Positions 16,691 through 26,189 of a stretch of 64,000 nucleotides of DNA are shown piece by piece. The stretch's first letter is position 1. Every line of letters starts with the position of its first letter. Source of the DNA: CAZGKW01 sp964526295 (lineage in GTDB: Bacteria > Planctomycetota > Phycisphaerae > FEN-1346); NCBI GenBank assembly GCA_964526295.1, contig CAZGKW010000005.1:62001-126000 (forward strand), written 5' to 3'. The notes beneath the pieces were generated by a model. The model saw only the letters and a program-made list of their open reading frames with translations. It was not told the DNA's origin and ran no database searches. The position numbers and the translations under genes are program-made.

Positions 16691-17608
16691 ATGGGCCCTC
16701 CAGGCAAGACACGAGACGGGCTCCGGAGGACCGCCGCCTTGACGCGTCGCGCGCTGCTGGCAGGGGGCGTCGGGCTGGCAGGACTCGGCGCCTACGCCCA
16801 CTGGATCGAGCCGACCTGGATCGACGTCCGCCGCCTGGACCTGCCGGTGCCGGGCCTGCCGCGGGCCTGGGAGGGCGCTCGCGTGGGGCTCATGTCGGAC
16901 CTGCACCGAGGGCCCCGGGTGCCCCAGGACTATCTCGCGCGGGTCGTCGACAGGCTTGCAGGCCTGAACTGCGACCTGGTGGCGCTTGCCGGCGACTTCG
17001 TCACCGGACGCGAGGGCAGCCACGCACAGGACGTCGCTTCGCTGATGACACGCCTCAGTCCGGCCCTGGGGGTATTCGCCTGCCTGGGTAACCACGACTA
17101 CGGTGTCGTTCGCCCGACGCCGGACGCCGAGCCGCTATCGGTGGCCGAGGAGCTGGCATCTCGCGGCGTACGGCTGCTCCGGAACGGGGCCGTCCGGCTC
17201 GTCCGCGGCGGCAAGCCGTTATGGGTCGTGGGCGTAGAGGACCGGTGGTCGGGTCGCCTCGACGCGAAGGCGGCGATGCAGGCCGTGCCCGCGAAGGAGG
17301 CGTCCCTGGGGCTCTGCCACAACCCGGACTCCGCCGACGACGTCGCCGAGGCCGGCTGCGGCGCTATCCTGGCCGGTCACACGCACGGCGGCCAAGTGCG
17401 GATTCCGTTCGTCGGGCCGCTCATCGTGCCGATCAAGAACAAGCGGCGGGCCGAAGGGCTGCACCGCGTGCGGGAGGCGTGGCTGTACGTGACGCGTGGC
17501 GTGGGGTGGCTGCACCGGGTGCGGTTCAACTGCCGGCCGGAGATCGCCGTGCTCACGCTGAGGCGGTCGGCCGATCGGAGCGAACGGCCGCCCGGAAGAA
17601 CATCGTAA
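16691..17608 (+). CDS. Tat-exported metallophosphoesterase
   Basis: A calcineurin-type phosphoesterase of the YkuE/YaeI type. The metal-binding motifs are in order: MSDLHRGP, LAGDFVTG, LGNHDYG, and AGHTHGGQVRIP, followed by a C-terminal MmpL-type YVTRGVGWL segment. The N-terminus carries a twin-arginine signal (TRRALLAGG followed by a hydrophobic stretch). The start is uncertain. The ATG at 16691 coincides with the predicted transcription start and has no ribosome site; the in-frame TTG at 16739 has GGAGGA 8 nt upstream and would begin right at the twin-arginine motif (289 residues). It converges on tatA, which encodes part of the Tat exporter it would use. Confidence 0.9.
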   Translation: MGPPGKTRDGLRRTAALTRRALLAGGVGLAGLGAYAHWIEPTWIDVRRLDLPVPGLPRAWEGARVGLMSDLHRGPRVPQDYLARVVDRLAGLNCDLVALAGDFVTGREGSHAQDVASLMTRLSPALGVFACLGNHDYGVVRPTPDAEPLSVAEELASRGVRLLRNGAVRLVRGGKPLWVVGVEDRWSGRLDAKAAMQAVPAKEASLGLCHNPDSADDVAEAGCGAILAGHTHGGQVRIPFVGPLIVPIKNKRRAEGLHRVREAWLYVTRGVGWLHRVRFNCRPEIAVLTLRRSADRSERPPGRTS

Positions 17609-17642
17609 AGCAGGTGGTCCTTCGTCCTACCGGTGACGCGGC

Positions 17643-17858
17643 CTATCCCTGGCTGGGGGGCTGGTTCCCTTCGTCGTCCTCGCTGCTGGCCTTCTCGATC
17701 TCGTCCTCGACGTTTCGGAGGCCCTTCTTGAACTCGACGATCCCGCGCCCGAGGCTCCGGCCGACCTCCGGCAGGCGCCGGCCAAAGAGCAGCAGCGCCA
17801 CCACCAGGATGGCGATGATCTCCCACATACCCGGCGTATAGAAAGCAAGGCAATCCAT
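17643..17858 (-). CDS. tatA: twin-arginine translocase subunit TatA
   Basis: A 71-residue pore-forming component of the Tat exporter for folded proteins. It has a short N-terminal helix through the membrane (MWEIIAILVVALLLFG), the hinge FGRRLPEVGRSLG, an amphipathic helix (GIVEFKKGLRNVEDEIEKA) and an acidic tail. The start is the ATG at 17858, preceded by GGGAGGAG; the longer open frame upstream encodes only Arg/Pro-rich sequence. No tatB or tatC is in the window. It is 53 bp downstream of hypB on the same strand. Confidence 0.92.
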   Translation of the reverse strand: MDCLAFYTPGMWEIIAILVVALLLFGRRLPEVGRSLGRGIVEFKKGLRNVEDEIEKASSEDDEGNQPPSQG

Positions 17859-17911
17859 AGCTTCTCCTCCCGAGACGGGGCCGCCCCGATTATCCTGCCA
17901 CGCCGCCCGCC

Positions 17912-18598
17912 CTAAGGCAAGCCCTTTCGCGCCGACCGGGCCCCAACGGCCTCCCGCTGGCGGCGGAGCCAGTCGACCCAGGCGTCGAGTCCTTCGCCGG
18001 TGCGGCACGAGACCTCCAGGATCGGCACGTCCGGCCGGAGGCGTTCGACGTGGCGACGGAAGACGTCCGGTGCGAAGCCCGTCGCCTCAAGCAGGTCCAC
18101 CTTGTTCAGCACCACGCAGTCGGCCGTGTGGAAAGCCACCGGGTACTTGGCCGGCTTGTCCTCGCCCTCGGGGGTGCTGCCGACGACGACGCGGCGATGC
18201 TCCCCGAGGTCGAACCCCGCGGGGCAGACCAGGTTCCCTACGTTCTCGATGAAAAGGACGTCCAGGCCGGCCAAGTCGAGCTGCTCGACGGCGTCGGTGA
18301 CCTGCTTGGCGTTCAGGTGGCACCCTCTTCCGGTGTTGATTGTGAGGGTAGGCATGCCGGCGGCGCGGAGCCGCTCGGCGTCGTTGTCTGTGGCGAGGTC
18401 GCCGTTGACGACCGCCATGCGAAGCTCCCCTCCCAGGGCGTGGGACGTCCGCTCCAGGAGGCTCGTCTTGCCGGCCCCCGGCGAGCTCATCAGGTTGGCG
18501 ACGAGGACTTCCGCCTCGGCGAAGCGGTCCCGCAGGCGGTGGGCGAGCCGGTCGTTCTCCGACAGGACGCGCTTCTCAAGTGACACTTTCTCGGTCAT
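17912..18598 (-). CDS. hypB: nickel-insertion GTPase HypB
   Basis: A SIMIBI-class GTPase that delivers nickel to [NiFe]-hydrogenase and, in some bacteria, urease. The P-loop is SSPGAGKTS (residues 39-45 form the loop), the Cys93-His94 metal pair at the GTPase dimer interface is in GRGCHLNA, the switch region has IENVGNLVCP, and the guanine-specificity motif is NKVDLL. The N-terminus lacks both the CxxCGC high-affinity nickel motif and a histidine-rich stretch, so it is a simple, non-storage type. It overlaps hypA by 23 bp. No hydrogenase or urease structural gene is in the window, so its client is unknown. Confidence 0.94.
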   Translation of the reverse strand: MTEKVSLEKRVLSENDRLAHRLRDRFAEAEVLVANLMSSPGAGKTSLLERTSHALGGELRMAVVNGDLATDNDAERLRAAGMPTLTINTGRGCHLNAKQVTDAVEQLDLAGLDVLFIENVGNLVCPAGFDLGEHRRVVVGSTPEGEDKPAKYPVAFHTADCVVLNKVDLLEATGFAPDVFRRHVERLRPDVPILEVSCRTGEGLDAWVDWLRRQREAVGARSARKGLP

Positions 18599-18944
18599 CA
18601 GCGGGAACCACCTCCAGGGACTCCAGCCGCAGATCCCGGCCGCCAGTCACCTCGACGTCGAGCGAGCCGCAGTCCGGACAGGCGAGGTCAAACTCCTCCG
18701 TCTCGAAGAGCCGGCCGCACTGCCGGCAGACGAGAGCGAGTGGCTCGGAGCGGATGGTGATGCGGACGCCGGGCCAGTCGGACCCCGACGCCACGAGGTC
18801 GAGGGCAAACTCGAGCGACTCCGGGTCGGCGCCGCTCATGCGTCCGACGACGACGTTGACGGCGGCCAGGCGACTGGCCGGCCGCTCGCGCATCGCCTCC
18901 CGCACCTGCCGCCAGATCGCCTGGGCCAGTGAAAGCTCGTGCAA
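18576..18944 (-). CDS. hypA: nickel metallochaperone HypA
   Basis: The nickel-carrying partner of HypB. It begins with the family signature (M)HELSLAQAI if the TTG at 18944 is used, which puts His2, the nickel ligand, in place. The zinc site is Cys73, Cys76, Cys89 and Cys92 (CRQCG and CPDCG). A GGAGG site lies 5 nt before the TTG. Length 122 residues is normal. It starts only 13 bp after the last pseudopilin gene stops, so it is probably read from the pilus-operon transcript, which is an unusual setting. Confidence 0.93.
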   Translation of the reverse strand: MHELSLAQAIWRQVREAMRERPASRLAAVNVVVGRMSGADPESLEFALDLVASGSDWPGVRITIRSEPLALVCRQCGRLFETEEFDLACPDCGSLDVEVTGGRDLRLESLEVVPADDRESVT

Positions 18945-18957
18945 TCGGCCTCCGGCC

Positions 18958-19656
18958 CTACTCGAAAACCATCCGGGTGCCCGTGTTCGGGTTGAGCGGG
19001 CAGAACTCGTACTCCTGGACGCGGCGCCCGCCAACCTGGACGATCACCAGCACCTGGCGGGCCCCGTCGCTGGGCGGGTTGGGCGAGAGGTACCCTTCCG
19101 GCTCGAAGTAGACGTAGAACTCGTCCTGGCCGGCCTTGACGTCGCCCCCGATGATCCCGTTTGACACGTTGTTGAAACCGTGCCGGGCCAGCTCGCCCAT
19201 CAGGTCCTCGTAGTACTGGTTCCACTCGTCGATCTCGCTCTGGGTGGGCGCGCGAGTCGCCGGGGGCGGCGACGGCGCTCGCCGGAGGCCGGGCGGAAGG
19301 TTCCGCAAGACGATCAGGTTCCGTCCGACGGGGACCTTGTCGATGGGGGCGGTTTTCCAGGTGCTGCCGTCCTTGTATTCGATGCTCATCCACGTGCCGC
19401 TGTTGAGGTCCTCCATGCTCGATTCCAGACGGAGGCGGGCCTCGACGCTGTGGGCGGCGGCGTAGGCCTTGGTGGCGTTGAGCATCGACTGGAGCGTGGC
19501 AACGCCGGTGCCGGGGCCGATGTGCCCGGCCAGGGCGTAAAGCGACCCGATGGTCCCGGCGATGAGGATCAGGCCGATGCCCATCACGGCCAGCATCTCG
19601 GTCAGCGTGAAACCCGCGCGTCTGGGTCGCATGACGTCACTCCGTTCACCCCGCAT
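18958..19656 (-). CDS. type II/IV pseudopilin (fourth in the operon)
   Basis: A prepilin-type N-terminus: positively charged leader, then GFTLTEMLAVMGIG with the conserved Gly before the cleavage site and Glu at mature position 5, followed by a hydrophobic helix. The remaining ~200 residues are unlike the other three pseudopilins in this cluster and lack their acidic C-terminal tail. The start at 19656 has GGAG 6 nt upstream within the stop of the preceding gene; an in-frame ATG at 19632 is an alternative. By position it may be a minor (GspH/I/J-like) pseudopilin. Confidence 0.82.
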   Translation of the reverse strand: MRGERSDVMRPRRAGFTLTEMLAVMGIGLILIAGTIGSLYALAGHIGPGTGVATLQSMLNATKAYAAAHSVEARLRLESSMEDLNSGTWMSIEYKDGSTWKTAPIDKVPVGRNLIVLRNLPPGLRRAPSPPPATRAPTQSEIDEWNQYYEDLMGELARHGFNNVSNGIIGGDVKAGQDEFYVYFEPEGYLSPNPPSDGARQVLVIVQVGGRRVQEYEFCPLNPNTGTRMVFE

Positions 19657-19665
19657 GGGTCACTC

Positions 19666-20232
19666 CTAGCGACTGCGGATGTTGTCCTTCTTGGCGTCGG
19701 CGTCGCCGCCCTCGTCCGCCCGGGGACCCTCCGACTCCAGCAGCGGTGTCGCCTCGCGGTCTTCGTCCTCGATGGCGTAGTAGTGGATGGGCCGGCCCCA
19801 CGGGTCGGCGAAGATGCCATAGTCGTCGGCCCGCATGACCTGCCAGTTCTGGCCGCCGGTGTAATACGGGCCCTTCCGGACGTTGGAGGTCAGGGCCAGG
19901 TACAGGACGGTCTCGCCCTTGAGGCCGTCGTCGTCGTCGGGCATGTCGCCGGAGGGTGCGGGCCGGAGGTCGCTACGGACCTCGCGCATCCGGTCGCCCT
20001 TGTTCGTGTACCACGGATAGACGCCGTTGTAATCGGTGGCATAGGCGTTCAGGGACTGGCCGAGGGTCGCCAGCAGGGCCTCGGTCTGGCGAATGCGCCA
20101 CCGTCGCATCAGCGACGGGACGGCCACGGCGATCAGGGTCATCAGGAGGCCCATGATCGCGACGACCGTGATCAGCTCCATCAGGGTGAACCCCCTGGGA
20201 TGGCTGCCTCGTGCGCGTCTCAGCGTGTCCAT
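19666..20232 (-). CDS. type II/IV pseudopilin (third in the operon)
   Basis: 188 residues. The leader ends with RGFTLMELITVVAIMG, a prepilin peptidase site with Glu5, followed by the hydrophobic N-terminal helix and then an LNAYATDYNGVYPW segment like that of GspG major pseudopilins. The C-terminal part has a WGRPIHYY segment like the GspG core (DPWGNPY in typical family members). The tail ends in an acidic DNIRS element related to those of the two upstream genes. The gene is read from the type II assembly operon, 9 bp before the next pseudopilin. Confidence 0.85.
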   Translation of the reverse strand: MDTLRRARGSHPRGFTLMELITVVAIMGLLMTLIAVAVPSLMRRWRIRQTEALLATLGQSLNAYATDYNGVYPWYTNKGDRMREVRSDLRPAPSGDMPDDDDGLKGETVLYLALTSNVRKGPYYTGGQNWQVMRADDYGIFADPWGRPIHYYAIEDEDREATPLLESEGPRADEGGDADAKKDNIRSR

Positions 20233-20250
20233 GGCACTCAGCCTCCCGGG

Positions 20251-21030
20251 CTAGCCCCCGTACCTGAAGTTGCAGATGTCGTCGCAGAAGGCGTCGCCGT
20301 CGACGCTGGTGGCGGCCTGCCACGTGTCGGTGGCGGTGCTCTGCTTGACGTATCCGTAGAGCCGGTCGGCGCCGGGTGCGATCAGCATGTAGCCGGTCGG
20401 TCGCCGCCACTGCTGGCTGGCCGGCAGGCTGTTGTTGTCGATCTTGACGAGCAGCTCGAAATGGGCTTGGCTCTTGAACCCCTGGTCGGGCGGATCGGAC
20501 GAATCGAGCTCGCCCTGGTCGGTCACGTCGTAGACGCGCTGGCGGCCCGGCTCGGCGCGGAAATACAGGATCGGCTTCGACGGCCGGAAGGCATCGTGGA
20601 TCGCCCCGGCGGCCTCCTCTTCGCTCTCGAAAAGCATGCCCCAGCTCTCCCCCTCGGCCTCCCCGTAGGGGGACTCGTCGATCCAGCCGAGGCCCTCCGG
20701 ACCGGTGAGACAGTAGCCCAGAATGGCGCTGCACCGTCCGGACTCCAGGTTGCCGATTTCCTGGTCGGCAAACGTGCTCCCCAGCGTTTTCTGGGCGTGG
20801 CTGAGGCTGCTCGGGGGGTATTCCTCGAAGTAGGTGTGATACGACGCCAGGGCCACTTCGAGCCGGCTGATGATCGAGCGGGTCTTGAACTCGTGGTAGG
20901 CCACGGTCACCTGGCCGATGGCCGGGAGCATGAGTCCGGCCAGGAGCACGATGATGCCCATCACGACGAGCAGTTCGACCAGGGTGTAGCCCTGAGGGGC
21001 CCTCGGGTTCGAAAGTCGGTCGCGTCTCAT
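20251..21030 (-). CDS. type II/IV pseudopilin (second in the operon)
   Basis: 259 residues. The prepilin leader is followed by GYTLVELLVVMGIIV (Tyr instead of Phe at mature position 1) and a hydrophobic helix. The soluble part includes a SYHTYFEEYPPSS element and a LIAPGADRLYGY segment that closely matches the LVSPGVDRRYGY segment in the next gene upstream, so the two are paralogues. It ends with a CDDICN tail. Possible disulfides are available from two cysteines in that tail. Confidence 0.85.
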   Translation of the reverse strand: MRRDRLSNPRAPQGYTLVELLVVMGIIVLLAGLMLPAIGQVTVAYHEFKTRSIISRLEVALASYHTYFEEYPPSSLSHAQKTLGSTFADQEIGNLESGRCSAILGYCLTGPEGLGWIDESPYGEAEGESWGMLFESEEEAAGAIHDAFRPSKPILYFRAEPGRQRVYDVTDQGELDSSDPPDQGFKSQAHFELLVKIDNNSLPASQQWRRPTGYMLIAPGADRLYGYVKQSTATDTWQAATSVDGDAFCDDICNFRYGG

Positions 21031-21054
21031 GGGACGGCCCTCCTTCGGGCGCTG

Positions 21055-21819
21055 TCAGCGGTTCGTAATGTCGTCGCACTTCTTGTCTTCGTCGTCCTCG
21101 GTCGCCGGGACCCATTCCACGTCGCTGCCGGTGTCGTCCTCCCGGATGTAGCCGTAGCGTCGGTCCACGCCGGGCGAGACGAGCAGGTAGGGCTCGCGGA
21201 TGACCGTTCCCGACGCCTGGTCGATGCCGCAACTGAAGTCCATGTGGGTCTGGCTGGCGTAGCCCTCGATGGCATCGGTGCCGTCGTAGTTGCCGAGGTC
21301 GCGGACGTCGAAGACCGGGTTGGTGGCGTTGGCGCGGAAGTAGAGGATCCGCCCCGTGGTCTGGCCCCGAACGATGCCCGCCTCCGGAAAGGCATCCACC
21401 ATGCCGGCCAGCCTGTTGTTCTCGTAGACCAGCATGGAGGCGTCCGGCTGAATGAGCGGCGGATACGACTTCCTGGGCCGGCCGCCGAACGGCATGGCGC
21501 CGCCGTTGGCCATGCCCCATCCGCCGCCGCCGGGGCCCTGGAGGTAGTAGACCAGGTTGGCGGGCCCCGATTCCATGACCCCGCTGCTGGGATCGGACGC
21601 CCGGCGCGGGGTGCTGGGGGGATAGTTGCCGAAGGCGTCCCTGAAGGCGCTGAGGGCGGCCTCGATGTCCTGCATCATCCGGCGGGTCCTGGCCTTGTAG
21701 GCCAGCTCCATGACCTTCGAGACCGTCGGGATGAGCAGGCCCATCAGCACCACGAGGATGCTCAGCACGATGAGCAGCTCGACCAGCGTGAAACCGGGTT
21801 TCCGTGTCGGTCGGTCCAT
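21055..21819 (-). CDS. type II/IV pseudopilin (first in the operon)
   Basis: About 254 residues from the ATG at 21819, which has GGAAGGGA upstream; an upstream in-frame codon at 21843 is less likely. GFTLVELLIVLSILVVLMG gives the prepilin cleavage site and helix. The body has DAFGNYPPSTPRR and an LVSPGVDRRYGY segment, and ends in the tail CDDITN shared with its paralogue. It directly follows gspF by 54 bp. I cannot tell from sequence whether it is a major or minor pseudopilin. Confidence 0.86.
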   Translation of the reverse strand: MDRPTRKPGFTLVELLIVLSILVVLMGLLIPTVSKVMELAYKARTRRMMQDIEAALSAFRDAFGNYPPSTPRRASDPSSGVMESGPANLVYYLQGPGGGGWGMANGGAMPFGGRPRKSYPPLIQPDASMLVYENNRLAGMVDAFPEAGIVRGQTTGRILYFRANATNPVFDVRDLGNYDGTDAIEGYASQTHMDFSCGIDQASGTVIREPYLLVSPGVDRRYGYIREDDTGSDVEWVPATEDDEDKKCDDITNR

Positions 21820-21873
21820 TGCCAGTCCCTTCCGGCGGCCCACCTCGGGCGCGCCGCCGCTCTGCCTCCGGCC

Positions 21874-23118
21874 TTACGAGCGCCCGCCCATGCCCTGAAT
21901 CATCTTGACGAGCGGCAGGAACAGGCTGATCACGATGCCGCCGATCGCCAGGCCGAGGAAGATGATCATGAACGGCTCCAGGGCGCTGACGAGGTTGCCG
22001 ACGCTGTGGTCGACCTCCTCCTCGTAGGTATCGGCGACCTTGACGAGCATGGCGTCGAGTTCGCCGGTTTCCTCGCCGATGTCGACCATGTTGACGACGA
22101 TGGGGTCGACGACGCCGCTCTGGCGCAAGGGGCCGGCGATGCTCTCGCCCTCCCGGATCGAGTCGTGGACGGTGCCCAGGGCCTTCGAGACCACCTCGTT
22201 GCTGACGGTGGCCCGCGTGATGTTCAGGGCCTCCAGGATCGGCACGCCCGAGGAGATCAGCGTGCCGAGGGTCCGGGAAAACCGGGCCACCGCCGTCCGG
22301 CTCACAATGCTGCCCATGACAGGCGTGTTCATCTTCAGCCAGTCCAGCACGTACCGTCCGCCTCGGGTCATCTTCGTCAGGCGGATGCCCACGTAGATGC
22401 CCAGGGGGATGACCGGGAGCAGCCACCAGTAGACCGTGAAGAAGTCGGAGATCTGGATGAGGACCTCGGTGGGTCCGGGCAGGCCGCCCTCGATCTTGAG
22501 CTGGGAGAAGATGTCCTTAAACCGCGGGACGATCCACTTCATGATGCAGAACAGGACGATCACCGACACCGAAATGACGACCGTGGGGTAGATGATGGCG
22601 CTGATGATTCTCCGCTTCAGGGCCTGGGCCTTCTCCATGAACTCGGCGAGCTTGCGGAGGATCTGGTCGAGGACGCCGCCCGCCTCGCCGGCCCGGACCG
22701 TGTGGACGTAAAGGCTGTCGAACGCTTTGGGGTGCTTCTCCATGGCCTCCGACAGGGTGGAGCCCGCCTCGACGTCCTCGACGATGTCCTGGAGGGCATT
22801 GCGAAGGACGCCCGGCTTGGTCTGGCCTTCCAGGATGCGGAGGCTTCGGAGAATGGGCAGGCCGGCGTCCTGGAGGGTGGACATCTGGCGGGTGAACTGG
22901 GTGAGCTGCTTGTTGCTGACCCGGCCGAGAGCAAAGGTCTTGCCTTTGCGTTTGGGCCCGGCGGCCACCCGCGTCCGGCGTCCCTTGGTCCGGATCTGGG
23001 TGGGGAACTGGCCCATCTGGCGGATCTTCTGGACCGCCTCCTCCTGGCTCCCCGCCTCGACCTCGGCGCTGATCTCCTGGCCTTGGGCGTCCATGGCCTC
23101 GTACTGGAAGACCGGCAT
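21874..23118 (-). CDS. type II secretion/type IV pilus inner-membrane protein GspF/PilC
   Basis: The polytopic platform protein on which pseudopili are assembled. Its 414 residues show the family layout: soluble N-terminal domain (FQYEAMDAQGQEISAEVEAGS), first cytoplasmic repeat ending with LYVHTVRAGEAGG, membrane helices around 170-195 and 220-245, a second repeat with FSRTLGTLISSGVPILEALN and VNMVDIGEETGELD, and a C-terminal hairpin. It is the only platform protein for the three ATPases upstream, so these presumably share it. Confidence 0.94.
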   Translation of the reverse strand: MPVFQYEAMDAQGQEISAEVEAGSQEEAVQKIRQMGQFPTQIRTKGRRTRVAAGPKRKGKTFALGRVSNKQLTQFTRQMSTLQDAGLPILRSLRILEGQTKPGVLRNALQDIVEDVEAGSTLSEAMEKHPKAFDSLYVHTVRAGEAGGVLDQILRKLAEFMEKAQALKRRIISAIIYPTVVISVSVIVLFCIMKWIVPRFKDIFSQLKIEGGLPGPTEVLIQISDFFTVYWWLLPVIPLGIYVGIRLTKMTRGGRYVLDWLKMNTPVMGSIVSRTAVARFSRTLGTLISSGVPILEALNITRATVSNEVVSKALGTVHDSIREGESIAGPLRQSGVVDPIVVNMVDIGEETGELDAMLVKVADTYEEEVDHSVGNLVSALEPFMIIFLGLAIGGIVISLFLPLVKMIQGMGGRS

Positions 23119-23161
23119 CTCGCACGCCTCCTTCTATAGCGTCCCGTTCCTTCGTTCCCGT

Positions 23162-24937
23162 CTACTGCTCGGAGATCGTGGCCTTGACGACCTCTTCGAT
23201 GGTGGTAATGCCGTCGAAGATGGACATCAGGCCGCTGTCGCGCAGCGTCCGCATGCCGCGCTTCCGGGCCTCTTCACGAATGACGTTGGTGGACGACTCC
23301 TGGAGAATGAGGTCCTTCAGGGCGTCGTCGAGCCGCATGATCTCGTAGATGCCCGTCCGGCCCCGATAGCCCGTATTGTTGCACTGGTCGCAGCCCTTGC
23401 CGAAGTAGAAGGTCCGGCCGCTGACTTCCTCCGGCTCGAGGTCGAGCTCCCACAGCATCTCCTCGGTGGGCTCGAACTCGGCCCGGCAGTTCGTGCAGAC
23501 CCGCCGGACGAGTCGCTGGGCCGCGACCGCCTCAAGCGTCGCCGTGACCATGTAGGGCTCCAGGCCCAGGTCCAGGAGCCGCGTGATCGCCGTCGGCGCG
23601 TCGTTCGTGTGGAGCGTCGTGAAGACCAGGTGGCCGGTCAGCGACGCGTGGATGGCGATCTCGGCCGTCTCCAGGTCGCGGATCTCGCCCACCAGGATCA
23701 CGTCCGGGTCCTGCCGCAGAATGTGCCGCAGGCACCGGGCGAACGTCAGCTCGATGTCCGGGTTGATCTGGACCTGGATCAGCCCGTCGATGTCATACTC
23801 GACCGGGTCCTCGGTCGTGATGATCTTGGTCTCGACCGAGTTGATGGACGAGAGGGCCGAGTAGAGGGTCGTGGTCTTGCCGCTGCCGGTCGGCCCGGTG
23901 ACGATGACGATGCCGTTGGGCATGTGGATCAGCTCGTCGATGATCGCCTGCTCGTCGTCGCGGAGTCCGAGCTTGGTGATGTCGAGCTCCACCTGCGAGC
24001 GGTCCAGGACCCGCATGACCACGCTCTCGCCGAACATGGTCGGCAGCACCGAGACGCGGAGGTCCACGGGCTTGCCGCCGACGGTCAGCTCGATCCGGCC
24101 GTCCTGGGGCAGCCGGCGCTCGGCGATGTCGAGGCTCGCCATGACCTTGATCCGGCTGACCACGGCCAAGGCGATGTGCCGCGGAGGCGGCACCATCTCG
24201 TAGAGGACGCCGTCGATGCGGTACCGCATCTTGAACTCGTCCTCGAACGGCTCGAAGTGGATGTCGGAGGCCTTATCGCGGATCGCCTGGAGGAGCACCA
24301 GGTTGAGCAGCTTCTTGACCGGCTGGCTCTCGCTCATTGCCCGGATGTCTTCCAGGTCGATCGATTCGGAATCCGCGTCGCGGATCCACTGGGCCGTCTC
24401 GTCGAGCTGGTCGATCAGCGATTCGACGGACTGGGTCTCGGCGTAGTACTTGTCGAGTGCCCGGACGACGGCCTGCGGGTCCGCCAGGGCCCCCTCGACC
24501 TGGTGGTCCAGGAGCATGTGCAGCTCGTCGAGGGCCCGGAAGTTGTTCGGGTCGGCCATCGCGACCGTCAGCTTGCCGTCGGCGAACTGGACCGGCACGA
24601 CGCTGTAGCTGCGGGCGGTCACGGCGTCGATTCGCTCGATGATCTCCAGCGGGATCTCGATCTCGTCGAGGTCGATCCGCCGCATGCCGAGCTGAAGGGC
24701 CAGGGCCTCGGAAACGTCGCTTTCCTCGCAGTATCCGAGGTCGACGAGGACGGCGCCGGTGGCGCCTCCCCGCTTCTTTTTGATCTCCAGGGCCTCGTCG
24801 AGCTGTTTCTGAGTGATACGGCCCAGGTCGACCAGGATCTCGCCCAACCGCTGATGGCGCGCCTCCTTGGCCGAGGCCGTGGCGGCCGGCTGGGCGGCCC
24901 CATCCGCCGGGCTCCGGGCGTCAGGTGTCCGAGTCAC
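23162..24937 (-). CDS. type II secretion/type IV pilus assembly ATPase (GspE/PilB family)
   Basis: A hexameric motor that drives pilus or pseudopilus growth. It has an N-terminal GspE domain (25-170), Walker A GPTGSGKT (348-355), the Asp box and RQDPDVILVGEIRD Walker B segment, the His box, and a tetracysteine zinc site (Cys481, Cys484, Cys516, Cys519). Start is a GTG at 24937 with an AAGGGG site. The 591 residues include a 25-residue Ala/Pro-rich lead. It is one of two such ATPases in the operon; this one carries the canonical RQDPD, while the other has RQAPN. Confidence 0.94.
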   Translation of the reverse strand: MTRTPDARSPADGAAQPAATASAKEARHQRLGEILVDLGRITQKQLDEALEIKKKRGGATGAVLVDLGYCEESDVSEALALQLGMRRIDLDEIEIPLEIIERIDAVTARSYSVVPVQFADGKLTVAMADPNNFRALDELHMLLDHQVEGALADPQAVVRALDKYYAETQSVESLIDQLDETAQWIRDADSESIDLEDIRAMSESQPVKKLLNLVLLQAIRDKASDIHFEPFEDEFKMRYRIDGVLYEMVPPPRHIALAVVSRIKVMASLDIAERRLPQDGRIELTVGGKPVDLRVSVLPTMFGESVVMRVLDRSQVELDITKLGLRDDEQAIIDELIHMPNGIVIVTGPTGSGKTTTLYSALSSINSVETKIITTEDPVEYDIDGLIQVQINPDIELTFARCLRHILRQDPDVILVGEIRDLETAEIAIHASLTGHLVFTTLHTNDAPTAITRLLDLGLEPYMVTATLEAVAAQRLVRRVCTNCRAEFEPTEEMLWELDLEPEEVSGRTFYFGKGCDQCNNTGYRGRTGIYEIMRLDDALKDLILQESSTNVIREEARKRGMRTLRDSGLMSIFDGITTIEEVVKATISEQ

Positions 24938-24965
24938 AGTCTGCCCCTTCTGCTGACGGTTCCCA

Positions 24966-26111
<1,146 letters not shown>

Positions 26112-26189
26112 CGAACTGCCTCGCGTGCTCTCATTCCGACTCTCCCGCACACAATTTTAGGTCAAACGACCGGGCCAGGGCAAATCGGC

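Noticed and set aside
16530..16712. Longer start for the TPR/alpha-CTD protein
   Set aside because: The extension overlaps the divergent promoter region and the next gene and is unconserved; the GTG at 16529 has AAGGAGG with good spacing.
19180..23139. Very long open frame on the plus strand antisense to the pseudopilin/gspF genes
   Set aside because: A stop-free antisense frame caused by the high-GC codon use; composition is Arg/His/Gly/Asp-rich with no domain, and the minus strand carries recognisable genes.
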